Assembly: GCA_947445525.1 (NCBI GenBank)
Contig: CANFDS010000001.1
Coordinates: forward strand, 1-64,000
Direction: 5' to 3'
Length of the DNA: 64,000 bases
Origin: Actinomycetota bacterium
GTDB lineage: Bacteria; Actinomycetota; Thermoleophilia; Gaiellales; Gaiellaceae
The position numbers were made by a program, and so were the translations under genes. The notes under the pieces were generated by a model. The model did no database searches, had not been told where the DNA came from, and saw nothing but the letters and a program-made list of their open reading frames with translations. Positions 42,970-50,458 of the stretch are shown here, in pieces (position 1 is the first letter of the stretch; every line of letters begins with the position of its first letter).

Positions 42970-43251
42970 ATGCGCGCACTCTGGAACGGAGCAGTCCTCG
43001 CCGAGAGCGACGATACCGTCGTCGTCGAAGGCAATCACTACTTCCCGGCGGACTCGATCCGGCCGGAGCACTTCCGCCCCAGCGACCACCACACGGTGTG
43101 CGGCTGGAAGGGCACCTGCTCGTACTACGACGTCGTCGTCGGCGACGCCGTCAACGCCAACGCCGCCTGGTACTACCCCGAGACGAAGCCCGAGGCCGAC
43201 AACGTGCGCGGCCGGGTCGCGTTCTGGCACGGCGTGCAGGTCGAGGCGTAG
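42970..43251 (+). CDS. DUF427 domain protein
   Basis: This 93-residue protein is a complete DUF427 domain (VRALWNG-type start, VVEGNHYFPADSI, TVCGWKGTCSYYDV, AAWYYPETKPEA). Members are small single-domain proteins of unknown function, common in actinobacteria. TAGGCT six bases before the ATG and no Shine-Dalgarno sequence suggest another leaderless start. It is divergent from the hopanoid operon. Confidence 0.88.
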   Translation: MRALWNGAVLAESDDTVVVEGNHYFPADSIRPEHFRPSDHHTVCGWKGTCSYYDVVVGDAVNANAAWYYPETKPEADNVRGRVAFWHGVQVEA

Positions 43252-43298
43252 CGGCAACGCCGACGCAGCCGGCGCCGCGCAGATAGAGTGAGAGATCT

Positions 43299-43448
43299 AT
43301 GGCACGTGGAGATCGCAAAACCGTTCGCTGGGCGAACGACCGTCAGAAGAAGAAGAAGGAGCGCGAGAAGAAGAAGCTCGCCCCCTTCCTCACCAAGGTC
43401 ACCAAGGCCGTCAAGGCCGTCAAGGCCAAGCCTGCCGCCAAGCGGTAG
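43299..43448 (+). CDS. Small Lys/Arg-rich protein
   Basis: A 49-codon reading frame starts with MARGDRKTVRWANDRQ and continues with a highly basic, Lys-rich region (KKKKEREKKK) and short KAV repeats (TKAVKAVKAK). It is too short for most gene callers. The codons end mostly in G or C, and the frame sits between a DUF427 gene and a hairpin that contains its stop codon, which supports real coding. The charge suggests nucleic-acid or ribosome binding; the function is unknown. Confidence 0.65.
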   Translation: MARGDRKTVRWANDRQKKKKEREKKKLAPFLTKVTKAVKAVKAKPAAKR

Positions 43449-43466
43449 CAGCGTGTCGCGCTGCTA
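43446..43466. terminator. Bidirectional hairpin containing both stop codons
   Basis: TAGCAGCG (43446-43453) pairs perfectly with CGCTGCTA (43459-43466) over a 5-base loop. The left arm starts with the stop of the small basic protein, and the right arm ends with the stop (CTA) of the convergent cytochrome b gene. Confidence 0.5.
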
Positions 43467-44195
43467 GCGGTCTCGCTCCGAAGCAGCCTCGACATCCGGC
43501 TCGGCGTCCAGCTCGGCGACCCACTTCGCGTGGTGCTCGCGGGCCCAGTCCTCGCGCACCATCCCCAGCGTGATGCCCCGCAGCGCGTGGCGCGTGCGCG
43601 GGTAGATCACGGCGAGGTAGAGGTGCCCGACGAGCACGACGAGTGAGACGTACATCAGCGCGTCGTGCAGGAAGACGGTGCCGGCGAGGCGGAACGCATG
43701 GTCGCGCTCGCCGAGCCACAGCAGCGCGCCCGAGAGGGCGAAGAGGAAGGCGAAGGCGGCGGTGAGAATGACGTTGATCTTCTGGCCGGCGTTGAAGCGG
43801 CCCTGCGGGGCGCGGAGGTTGCCGCGCAGAAAGCGGCGGTCGTCGGCGTCGAAGGTGTCGACCTCACGGGCGGCCCGGACGACCGCCCGCCGGTTGCCGA
43901 GAACGGCGACGAGGATCATCGCCACGGCCCAGGCGACGGCAGTCCACCAGTGGACGTCCTTGACGAACGGCCGGCGGCCGACCGCGCTCGAGAGCGGCGG
44001 CAGGTAGAGGACGAGCCCCGAGCCGAGCAGGACGAAGAACGCGGCGGCGTGCACCCAGTGCAGCGAGCGCTCGGTGCGGGTGAAGCGGCGGACGTAGCGG
44101 CGGCCGGTCGCCGGGCCGGTCGCCGATCCGGCCGCCTGCGGTGCCGGCGCAGTGCCGGGCACGTGGCCGGCCGCGGAGCCGGTCGCGATGCTCAT
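43464..44195 (-). CDS. Cytochrome b561/formate dehydrogenase gamma-type membrane subunit
   Basis: The ATG at 44195 overlaps the sulfite-oxidase-like gene stop as ATGA and gives 243 residues. Four membrane segments carry candidate heme-ligand histidines (SLHWVHAAAFF, VHWWTAVAWAV, FLHDALMYVSL, VGHLYLAVIYP). An Ala/Gly/Pro-rich N-terminal tail precedes them. It probably passes electrons between the adjacent molybdenum enzyme and the quinone pool. Confidence 0.85.
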   Translation of the reverse strand: MSIATGSAAGHVPGTAPAPQAAGSATGPATGRRYVRRFTRTERSLHWVHAAAFFVLLGSGLVLYLPPLSSAVGRRPFVKDVHWWTAVAWAVAMILVAVLGNRRAVVRAAREVDTFDADDRRFLRGNLRAPQGRFNAGQKINVILTAAFAFLFALSGALLWLGERDHAFRLAGTVFLHDALMYVSLVVLVGHLYLAVIYPRTRHALRGITLGMVREDWAREHHAKWVAELDAEPDVEAASERDR

Positions 44196-44899
44196 GCGCC
44201 GTTCGACCGGCCGATCCAGGCGTCGCGGTCGTAGCCGCGCTGCTCCCAGTAGCCGTCCTTGGGCTGCGCAACGAGGTCGATCTGCTCGACCCACTTGACG
44301 CTCTTGTAGCCGTACATCCTGGGGATCACGAGGCGCAGGGGTGCGCCGTGCTGTCGCGGTACGGGGCGGCCGTCCATCTCGTAGGCCAGCAGCACGTCGG
44401 GCAGCGCGGCCTGCTTGCAGGTGAGCGAGTCCTCGTAGGGCAGCTCCGATGAGACGAAGTTGAGCGCGGTCGCCGTCGCAGCCGGCCGGGCGTGCTTCAG
44501 CACGTCATCGATACGGACGCCGGCCCAGGTCACGTTCCTGACAATCCAGCCGGTGACGCAGTAGAAGTCGGAGACCTGCTGCACGCGCGGGAGGTCGCGC
44601 ACGTCGTCGTAGGAGAGGGAGAGCGGCTTCTCGACGAGACCGCCGACGGTGAGCCGCCAGGTCGCCGGATCGAAGCGCGGCATCGTCGAGGCGACCGTGT
44701 AGATGCGCCAGCCCGACGACGGGACGACGCCGGCCAGGCCGAGGTTGTCGGTGAGCGGCCGGGTCACCTTGCTCGTGGCACGCGAGAGCGCGCCACCGGC
44801 GAACAGGGTGCCGACGCCCGCGGCGACGATGCCGACGAAGGCGCCGCGACCGAGGCGGCGCTGACCGAGGTTCTCGCGAGGCTGCTCTGGCATTGCCAT
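44192..44899 (-). CDS. Sulfite-oxidase-family molybdopterin oxidoreductase
   Basis: Starting at the ATG at 44899 (or 44893) this gives 235 residues. An N-terminal RRLGRGAFVGIVAAG resembles a Tat signal or membrane anchor. The Moco-ligating cysteine is in DFYCVTGW and the family end motif GYKSVKWVEQIDL is present. It is shorter than SuoX and close in size to MsrP/YedY-like enzymes. With the cytochrome b gene it forms a two-gene unit: a periplasmic-side reductase or dehydrogenase plus a membrane heme partner. The substrate is unknown. Confidence 0.85.
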   Translation of the reverse strand: MAMPEQPRENLGQRRLGRGAFVGIVAAGVGTLFAGGALSRATSKVTRPLTDNLGLAGVVPSSGWRIYTVASTMPRFDPATWRLTVGGLVEKPLSLSYDDVRDLPRVQQVSDFYCVTGWIVRNVTWAGVRIDDVLKHARPAATATALNFVSSELPYEDSLTCKQAALPDVLLAYEMDGRPVPRQHGAPLRLVIPRMYGYKSVKWVEQIDLVAQPKDGYWEQRGYDRDAWIGRSNGA

Positions 44900-44979
44900 G
44901 CAGTCGTTGTAGCACCGTCGGCCCCGCCGGCGGCGGCCGCGACGGGGCATTTGAGGCACTCGTAAGGCGCGCGTCAGCG

Positions 44980-45327
44980 CTACTCCCGACCGAGCACGAT
45001 GTCGATGCCCGCGAGCACGAGAGTCAGGTCGGACGCAGAGAGGTGGCCGGCCCGCTCGCCGAGGTACGCGCGGTCGACTGCGGTGATCTGCGAGACGTTG
45101 GCGACCGAGTCGCGGGGAAGGCCTGTCTGCTTCGCAGTGAGGAAGACGTTGCCGGGCGCGGCGGCCCAGCGCATCGTGCTCGTCAGCGGCACGACCACAG
45201 CGGTAGCGAGCCTGCTCGCGTTGAACGCCTCGCCCTGAACGACCACGACGGGCCTGCGGAAGCCAGGGCCAGAGCCGGCCGGGTCGGGGAGCGAGGCCCA
45301 GAGGACATCGCCCTGGGCAACTACCAC
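44980..45327 (-). CDS. MazF/PemK-type toxin
   Basis: The GTG at 45327 overlaps the antitoxin stop and gives 115 residues. The SH3-like MazF pattern is seen: VAQGDVLWASLPDP, GFRRPVVVVQGEAFN, VVVPLTSTMRWA and SQITAVDRAYL. MazF toxins are sequence-specific RNA endonucleases. A longer frame exists upstream but lies inside the antitoxin gene. Confidence 0.88.
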   Translation of the reverse strand: MVVAQGDVLWASLPDPAGSGPGFRRPVVVVQGEAFNASRLATAVVVPLTSTMRWAAAPGNVFLTAKQTGLPRDSVANVSQITAVDRAYLGERAGHLSASDLTLVLAGIDIVLGRE

Positions 45328-45560
45328 TCGCTGCGCCCGAGCGTGCCGTGTGCCGCCGCCGCGAGCCACTCGTCGACGCCGTCCCGCGCTACGTCGTCGG
45401 CGACCTGGTTCAGGGCCGCAGTCACCGCGCCAGGCTCTCGTCGAGCCACGTACTCCGCGAGCGCCTCCCGGTAGACCTGGCTGCGCGACTTGCCGAGCCG
45501 CTGCGCGAGCTCCTCCGCCTGCGCAAACAGCGCGTCAGGGATCGAGACCGCAGTTTTCAT
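45321..45560 (-). CDS. Ribbon-helix-helix antitoxin partner of the MazF-type toxin
   Basis: This 79-residue protein has an N-terminal RHH DNA-binding segment (MKTAVSIPDALFAQAEELAQRLGKS, read in parts) and an acidic, Ala-rich C-terminal part for toxin binding. It precedes and overlaps the toxin gene. The TATACT box six bases before the ATG and direct repeats around it suggest autoregulation and a leaderless transcript. Confidence 0.85.
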   Translation of the reverse strand: MKTAVSIPDALFAQAEELAQRLGKSRSQVYREALAEYVARREPGAVTAALNQVADDVARDGVDEWLAAAAHGTLGRSEW

Positions 45561-45578
45561 ACCCGGAGTATAACCCGG
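45561..45578 (-). promoter_or_regulatory. Antitoxin promoter flanked by direct repeats
   Basis: On the minus strand the order is CCGGGT, TATACT, CCGGGT, then the antitoxin ATG. The near-consensus -10 box (45567-45572) is flanked by two identical hexamers (45573-45578 and 45561-45566), a plausible operator for the RHH antitoxin. No good -35 box is visible. Confidence 0.55.
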
Positions 45579-45642
45579 CCGCGTAAGCGACTTCGTGCCG
45601 GCGGCGTGCCGGAACTGCGCCAGCTCGACGCGGCCGCCGCCC

Positions 45643-46708
45643 TCACACCGGCAGCGTGAACGCGACCCGCGCGCCGCCTTCCGGGCGGTTCTCGGCCCAG
45701 ATGCGCCCGCCGTGCGCGCGCACGAGTCCCTGCGCGATCACGCTGGCCGAGCACGGCGCCGTCGGCGCTGCGGGCCGCTTCGCCGCGCCAGAAGCTGTCG
45801 AACATCCGCTCCTCGGCGCCGGGTGCAAGGCCTGCGCCGCTGTCGTCGACGGCAACGAGCACCTGCCCGCCCTCGCCGCGGACGACCACGGCGACCGCCC
45901 CGTCCGCCGGCGTGTGTCGCAGCGCATTGGTAAGCAGGTTGAAGAGGACGCGCTCGACCTTGTCGGGGGCGCAGCGCACCGACGGGGTGGCCGCAGCGAA
46001 ATCGGCTTCGAGTCAGATGCCCCGCGTGCGCGCCTCGGCCTCGAACCCGCGCAGGCAGGCGCCGGCGATGGCGGCGAGCGACGCCTGCTCGAGGTCGAGC
46101 GTGACGGCACCGGCATCGATGCGCGCCAGCTCGAACAGGTCGTCCACGATCGACGAGAGGAGACGCACCTGGCGGTGTAGCGCGTCGGTGTATTCGCCGG
46201 GGTCGGCGAGGCCGTCCTGCTCGGCCTCGAGCATCGCCTGCATCGAGGCGAGCGGGGTGCGCAGGTCGTGGCTCGCCCAGGCGACCAGCTCGCGCCGCGA
46301 GTCGAAGAGCCGCTCCAGCGAGCGTCCCATCTCGTTGAAGGCGGCACCCAGCTCGGCGAGCTCGGTCGGGCCGCGCTCGGGTGCCTGCGCTCGCAGCTCG
46401 CCGCGGGCGACCTCGCTGGCGGCGGCCCGCAGTCGGTCGAGCGGCCCGACGATCCAGCGGGCCAGCAGCAGCGCGCCGACGACCGCCGAGAGTCCTGCCG
46501 TCGCCGACACCGTCAGGATCTTGACGTCGTCCTACATGTGGAACATCACCCAGCCGGAGGCGAGCACCGCGCTCAGCGGCAGCACGACCGCGAGCAGCGC
46601 CAGGCCCGCGAGCTGCAGCCGCACCGTGGGCAGCAACCGCAGGCCGAAGGCGGCGACGACGCCCGCCGCGAGCGTGGCGAGCGCGGTGAAGATCGCGGTG
46701 GAGGTCAT
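45643..46708 (-). pseudogene. Two-component histidine kinase, decayed
   Basis: From the ATG at 46708 a kinase can be read: two membrane segments, HAMP, the H box WASHDLRTPLASM, an N box (LFNLLTNALRHT) and an ATPase end (AQGLVRAHGGRIWAE). The frame is broken by a TAG after WVMFHM (about residue 60), a TGA at 46013-46015 (probably from CGA) and an apparent 2-base loss near 45750 in the G2 box. Three independent lesions argue for a real pseudogene. Its cognate regulator is the intact upstream gene. Confidence 0.85.
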
Positions 46709-46736
46709 GGCGTCAGAGCCCGGCCGCGCGGCACCA

Positions 46737-47441
46737 TCACGGCGTGAACCGGTAGCCGACGCCCCTCACCGTCTCGAGGTGCACGGGAACGGCAGGGTCG
46801 GCCTCGATCTTCTCGCGCAGGCGGCGCACGTGAACGGTGACCGTGCCGCTGTCGACGGCGGCGGTATACCCCCACACACGTTCCATCAGCTGATCGCGCG
46901 AGAACACCTGGCGCGGGTTGGTGACGAGGAAGAGCAGCAGGTCGAACTCCTTCGCAGTGAGCTTCAGCTCGCTGCCGGCGCGGACGACGACGCGCGCCGC
47001 CGGGTCGATAGCGAGCCCCGCGACCGCGATCGGATCGAGCGGCACGTCTCGGCCGGACCCCGCGGCGCCGGCTGCCGACCGGCGCAGCACCGTCTTCACG
47101 CGCGCAGCCAGCTCCCGTGGCGAGAACGGCTTGGTCACGTAGTCGTCGGAGCCGAGCTCGAGCCCGACGATGCGATCGGTCTCCTCGCCGCGGGCGGTGA
47201 GCAGGATCACCGGCAGGTCGGAGCGGGCGCGGATCCAGCGGCACAGCGCGAGGCCGTCCATGCCCAGCATCATCACGTCGAGGACGACGAGGGCGGGGCG
47301 CGCGCTCTCGACCAACCCGCGCGCCGTGTCACCGTCACCGGCCTCGATCGTCTCGAAGCTCTCGCGGCGTAGGTAGCGCGCGACGACCTCGCGCACGATG
47401 GGCTCGTCGTCGACGAGGAGGACGGTGGGCATGACGGCCAT
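46737..47441 (-). CDS. OmpR/PhoB-family response regulator
   Basis: This 234-residue regulator has the receiver residues Asp11, Asp12, Asp55 (VVLDVMM), Thr82 and Lys104, and a C-terminal winged helix (TAKEFDLLLFLVTNPRQVFSRDQL, read in parts; VTVHVRRLREKIE, GVGYRF). The start is either 47441 or the ATG at 47432. It lies directly upstream of the dead kinase, so it is probably driven by another kinase, by acetyl phosphate, or is itself becoming inactive. Confidence 0.92.
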   Translation of the reverse strand: MAVMPTVLLVDDEPIVREVVARYLRRESFETIEAGDGDTARGLVESARPALVVLDVMMLGMDGLALCRWIRARSDLPVILLTARGEETDRIVGLELGSDDYVTKPFSPRELAARVKTVLRRSAAGAAGSGRDVPLDPIAVAGLAIDPAARVVVRAGSELKLTAKEFDLLLFLVTNPRQVFSRDQLMERVWGYTAAVDSGTVTVHVRRLREKIEADPAVPVHLETVRGVGYRFTP

Positions 47442-47489
47442 TGTGCAGCGCGCGGCGCGCCAGCAGGCGGCGCGGTACCCACCTGCGGC

Positions 47490-47790
47490 TTACGAGTGTC
47501 TTAAGAGTTCAGGCCGGAGCCTGTACAGACGCTGCAGCCGCAGCCTGAACGTCAGGTGCGGATGACGCTCGTCCGAGGTCAGCCCCGGCCGGCGGCCCGC
47601 ATCGACCTCCGCCCTGCGTACCCAGGTGCGCAGCGTCTCCGGCGTGCAACCGATCTTCCCGGCGACCGACACGATCGTCGCCCACTGCGACTCATGCTCG
47701 CGCTGCTGCTCCAACACCAACCGCACCGCCCGCTCCCGAACCTCCGGCGCGTACCTCCGTGAAGTGCTTGATATGACCCCATCCTCTCAA
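47490..47790 (-). mobile_element. IS3-family OrfA transposase remnant
   Basis: The frame from the TTG at 47790 (HIKHFTEVRA) and, after a 2-base-type frameshift near 47745, RLVLEQQREHESQW through IGCTPETLRTWVRRAEVDAGRRPGLTSDER matches IS3 OrfA helix-turn-helix sequences. The similarity stops near 47567 and the rest of OrfA and all of OrfB are missing. An 8-bp inverted repeat (47507-47514 and 47543-47550) lies beyond the break. This is a dead fragment. Confidence 0.72.
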
Positions 47791-47861
47791 GGATTAGCGC
47801 CTGCAACATCCCCGGAGCGGTTCAGGGCGACGTCAAGGCTGCGTTCAAGAGGTAGCGCAGC

Positions 47862-47891
47862 AACCGGGCGGCGGCTCGCCGCCGCCCGGTT
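47862..47891. terminator. 14-bp perfect hairpin
   Basis: Arms 47862-47875 and 47878-47891 are perfectly complementary with a 2-base centre. It follows a short plus-strand open stretch ending in GDVKAAFKR and a stop at about 47855, which may be the tail of a gene cut by the IS element. A short T run follows on the plus strand. Confidence 0.6.
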
Positions 47892-47923
47892 TGACGCCAC
47901 CTGTCGGCGGGTACTTCTCGACC

Positions 47924-48234
47924 ATGAAGCGCATGGCCATCGACATCAGTTCCGGAGCTCCGCGGCTCGCCGAGCTCCGTTGGCAGCGGCAGCAGCTCTC
48001 GGAGCGGCGGCTGCAGCTCCGGCGCGACCAGGCGAACGTGTTCTCGCCCGAGCTCGCGGCAACGCTCGTCGGCCTCGGCAGCGAGCTCCGTGGCCTCGAG
48101 GACGAGGAGAGAGCCCTGCGCTCGCGGATCCGCTTCGGGCCGCGCGAGGCGATCCTCAAGCGCGCATATCTCGAGCAACGGCTGCTGCAGAGCTCGAGGG
48201 CCGCTCGTTTCCCGCGTTTCAGACGGGAGCGTGA
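47924..48234 (+). pseudogene. Coiled-coil gene with an apparent frameshift, not recognised
   Basis: The frame from the ATG at 47924 (or TTG at 47891) has strong GC-third-position bias up to about 48190 and encodes an Arg/Leu/Glu-rich coiled coil (LSERRLQLRRDQANVF, LRGLEDEERALRSRI). The bias then moves to another frame that ends GRSFPAFQTGA and stops at 48232-48234, overlapping the next start as GTGA. A one-base loss near 48190 would explain this. No family was recognised. Together with the IS remnant and hairpin this accounts for the 440-base stretch that lacks a clean gene. Confidence 0.4.
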
Positions 48235-48476
48235 AGGCGATGCCGGCACCGGACACGACCCGGGTGCAGCTTCGGAGCGAGCTGCTGCGCGGGTCGAATC
48301 ACTTCATGCGCGAGCTCCTGGAGGGAAACGCGCACGGCGTCATGCCGTTCTTCTGCGAGTGCGACCACGCCGGCTGCTTCGCGCCCGCCTGGCTGACGGT
48401 CGCCGAGTACGACCACGCGAGAGTCCAGGGCACTTCGATCTTTGCGCGGGCCGACGCGCTGGCGCGGGCGCTGTAG
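48231..48476 (+). CDS. Small cysteine-containing protein, not recognised
   Basis: The GTG at 48231 overlaps the previous stop as GTGA (81 residues); an ATG at 48240 is the alternative. The central MPFFCECDHAGCFAPAWLTVAEYD holds three cysteines in a C-x1-C-x4-C pattern and the phrase TVAEYD, which I associate with small uncharacterised actinobacterial proteins of the FCECG type. It may bind a metal. The function is unknown. Confidence 0.6.
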   Translation: MKAMPAPDTTRVQLRSELLRGSNHFMRELLEGNAHGVMPFFCECDHAGCFAPAWLTVAEYDHARVQGTSIFARADALARAL

Positions 48477-48507
48477 CCGCCGCAGCCGGCGAGCGAGCGC
48501 CTCGGCG

Positions 48508-48879
48508 CTACGCCTTGCCGAAGGCGTTGTCGATGACCACGAGCCAGCGCCCGTCCGGCTGGCGCCGGAACACGTCGCCGGAGCGGCCGACCATCTCCAC
48601 CGGGTCGCCGTTGGCGGCCGTGCCGCGCAGCTGCCAGCGAGCGTAGGCGATCGCGATATCGCCGGCCTCCACAATCACCGGCGGCTCGAGCTCGAAGTCC
48701 ATGTCGTCGAGCAGCAGGCTGCGCAACGCCTCACCGATGGCGACGGTGCCGGCAGCGACGCTGCCGTCCGGCAGCACGAGCCTGGCGTCCGGCTCGTACA
48801 GCTCGAGCAGCGCGGGCACGTCGCGGGCACGGAAGGCGCTGTTGAACTCCTCGAAGACCTCGTCGAACGTCGTTGCCAT
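48508..48879 (-). CDS. SnoaL/NTF2-like protein 1
   Basis: The ATG at 48879 (TGATG overlap with the GntR gene) gives 123 residues of an alpha+beta NTF2-fold protein (EFNSAFRARDVPALLELYEPDARLVLPDG, read in parts; WLVVIDNAFGKA). Such proteins may be isomerases, hydrolases or binding proteins. It is cotranscribed with the GntR regulator. Two other NTF2-like proteins lie within 3 kb. Confidence 0.82.
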   Translation of the reverse strand: MATTFDEVFEEFNSAFRARDVPALLELYEPDARLVLPDGSVAAGTVAIGEALRSLLLDDMDFELEPPVIVEAGDIAIAYARWQLRGTAANGDPVEMVGRSGDVFRRQPDGRWLVVIDNAFGKA

Positions 48880-49565
48880 CAGCTCTCTCCCTCTTCTGGT
48901 GGATTCCCTCCGGCGCGGGTCGCTGCCTTCTCCTTCTCGGCCTGCAGGGCAATGGCGTCGGCGCGGAGATGCGTGCGCATCAGCTCCTCGACCGTCGCCG
49001 CGTCGCCGGCCTCGAGCGCGGCAATGATCCCCGCGTGCTCCGGGATCGCCGCTTCCGGACGGCCGGGCAGGACGAGACGCATCCACTCGTGCGCCGCCCA
49101 GGCGCTGCGGATCATCGGCAGCAGGTGGTGCGTCCCTGCAGCGGCGAACAGCTGCATGTGGAAGTCGTGGTCGAGCCGGCGGATGTCGCGCTGGTCGGCC
49201 TTGCCGACCGTGCTCGCGATCTGGCCGTTGATGGCTTTGAGCGCCTCGATGTCCTCGGCGGTGACACACGCGGTGGCGAGGCGCGCCGCGTACGGCTCGA
49301 GCAGCATGCGGATCTCGGCGAGCTCCTGCTGGCCCTCGACGCCAGCGTGCGCAACGCGGACGCCGCGGTGCACCTCGTGGGCGACGAGGCCGCGCGCGCT
49401 CAGCTCGCGCAACGCCTCCCGCACCGGGGTGATGCTGACGCCGTAGCGCGCGGCGAACTCCTCCTGCCGCAGCAGCGTGCCGGGGGCGAGTCGGCCCGTG
49501 AGGATCTCCTGCTCCAACGCATCGAAGATCAGTTCCTTCTTGCTCGAATACTTGAGCGTCTCCAC
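48879..49565 (-). CDS. GntR-family (FCD) transcriptional regulator
   Basis: The GTG at 49565 is chosen because AAGGAG lies seven bases upstream; the TTG at 49571 is too close to it. The 228-residue protein has an N-terminal winged helix (FAARYGVSITPVREALRELSARGLV, read in parts) and an FCD ligand domain with metal-type residues (DHDFHMQLF, EHAGIIAAL). FCD regulators usually repress catabolic genes and respond to pathway acids. It is the likely regulator of the neighbouring island. Confidence 0.9.
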   Translation of the reverse strand: METLKYSSKKELIFDALEQEILTGRLAPGTLLRQEEFAARYGVSITPVREALRELSARGLVAHEVHRGVRVAHAGVEGQQELAEIRMLLEPYAARLATACVTAEDIEALKAINGQIASTVGKADQRDIRRLDHDFHMQLFAAAGTHHLLPMIRSAWAAHEWMRLVLPGRPEAAIPEHAGIIAALEAGDAATVEELMRTHLRADAIALQAEKEKAATRAGGNPPEEGES

Positions 49566-49619
49566 CTGCAAACTCCTTCCGGAGCGACTGCCGCTCCGTC
49601 TCTGCCCCCGAACCCGCGC

Positions 49620-50075
49620 CTAGTCGGCGCTCGCCATCGAGGGTACGTCAAAGCCCGCGTCGCGCATCCCGTCGATCGCATCGATCGAGAACTCGGCGAC
49701 GGTGACGTTGCCGATCTTGCCGTCGTCGTTCAACTCGAACCTGATGAAGCCGTCGTTGATGTAGCGCCGCCCGGTGCCGAGCGTGCCCTCGGTGTGCCAC
49801 TCACCGATCGCGGCGCGCTCCGAGATCAGGCGGACGTTGGCAAGCACGGTGTGCACGTCGGGCATCGTCTCGAGGATGCCGCTGAACACCGTCTCCTTGA
49901 GGTTGCGGACGGTGAGTCCGGAGGAGTCGATGTTCGCCGTGTGCGTGGCGTCGTCGGCGACGAGCTGGTGCCAGGTGTCCCAGTCGCGCGCGTTGCTCGT
50001 GTCGAAGTAGGCCATCGCCATCACGCCCGGGCCGAGGACCTGCGTCCAGCGGGCAACGTCGATCTCGAGCTTCAC
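49620..50075 (-). CDS. SnoaL/NTF2-like protein 2
   Basis: This 151-residue NTF2-fold protein (YFDTSNARDWDTWHQLVADDATH, read in parts; GEWHTEGTL; DGFIRFELNDDGKIGNV) starts at a GTG overlapping the VOC gene stop as GTGA. The D-x-W-x2 and His residues could form a catalytic pocket of the scytalone-dehydratase/ketosteroid-isomerase type. It follows the VOC and cupin genes in one operon. Confidence 0.8.
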   Translation of the reverse strand: MKLEIDVARWTQVLGPGVMAMAYFDTSNARDWDTWHQLVADDATHTANIDSSGLTVRNLKETVFSGILETMPDVHTVLANVRLISERAAIGEWHTEGTLGTGRRYINDGFIRFELNDDGKIGNVTVAEFSIDAIDGMRDAGFDVPSMASAD

Positions 50076-50458
50076 GATGCCGCCGGTTCCGGCGCCTCGG
50101 GCGCGTCCGGGTCGAGCTGGAAGAGGCTGAAGTGGTTGCCCTCGGAGTCGGCGCAGTGGGCGATCCAGCCGATCTTGCGTAGGGGGTACTTCGCGTCGAA
50201 GACGCCGCCGCCGAGCTCGACGACCCGTGCCGTCGCCGCCTCGATGTCGGACACCTTGAAGTAGGGGACGAGGCTGCCGGTCGGGCGCCAGGTCGGGAAG
50301 AGACCGCCGTCGGGGCCGCCGGGCGTGTTGATGCGCCAGTACTCCATCGGGCCGCTCCAGCGGGAGAACGTCCAGCCGAAGAGGTCGCCCCAGAAGGCGC
50401 GGGCGCGCTCGGAGTCGACTGCGGGCACTTCGAAGTGCATCAGCTCGCCGTCGTGCAT
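50072..50458 (-). CDS. VOC-family (glyoxalase/bleomycin resistance) protein
   Basis: The ATG at 50458 overlaps the cupin gene stop (TGATG) and gives 128 residues with the two beta-alpha-beta modules of the VOC fold (MHFEVPAVDSERARAFWGDLFGW, read in parts; YFKVSDIEAATARVVELGG; DSEGNHFSLFQ). His8 and Glu-type residues could bind a metal. Members include dioxygenases, isomerases and resistance proteins. Confidence 0.85.
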   Translation of the reverse strand: MHDGELMHFEVPAVDSERARAFWGDLFGWTFSRWSGPMEYWRINTPGGPDGGLFPTWRPTGSLVPYFKVSDIEAATARVVELGGGVFDAKYPLRKIGWIAHCADSEGNHFSLFQLDPDAPEAPEPAAS

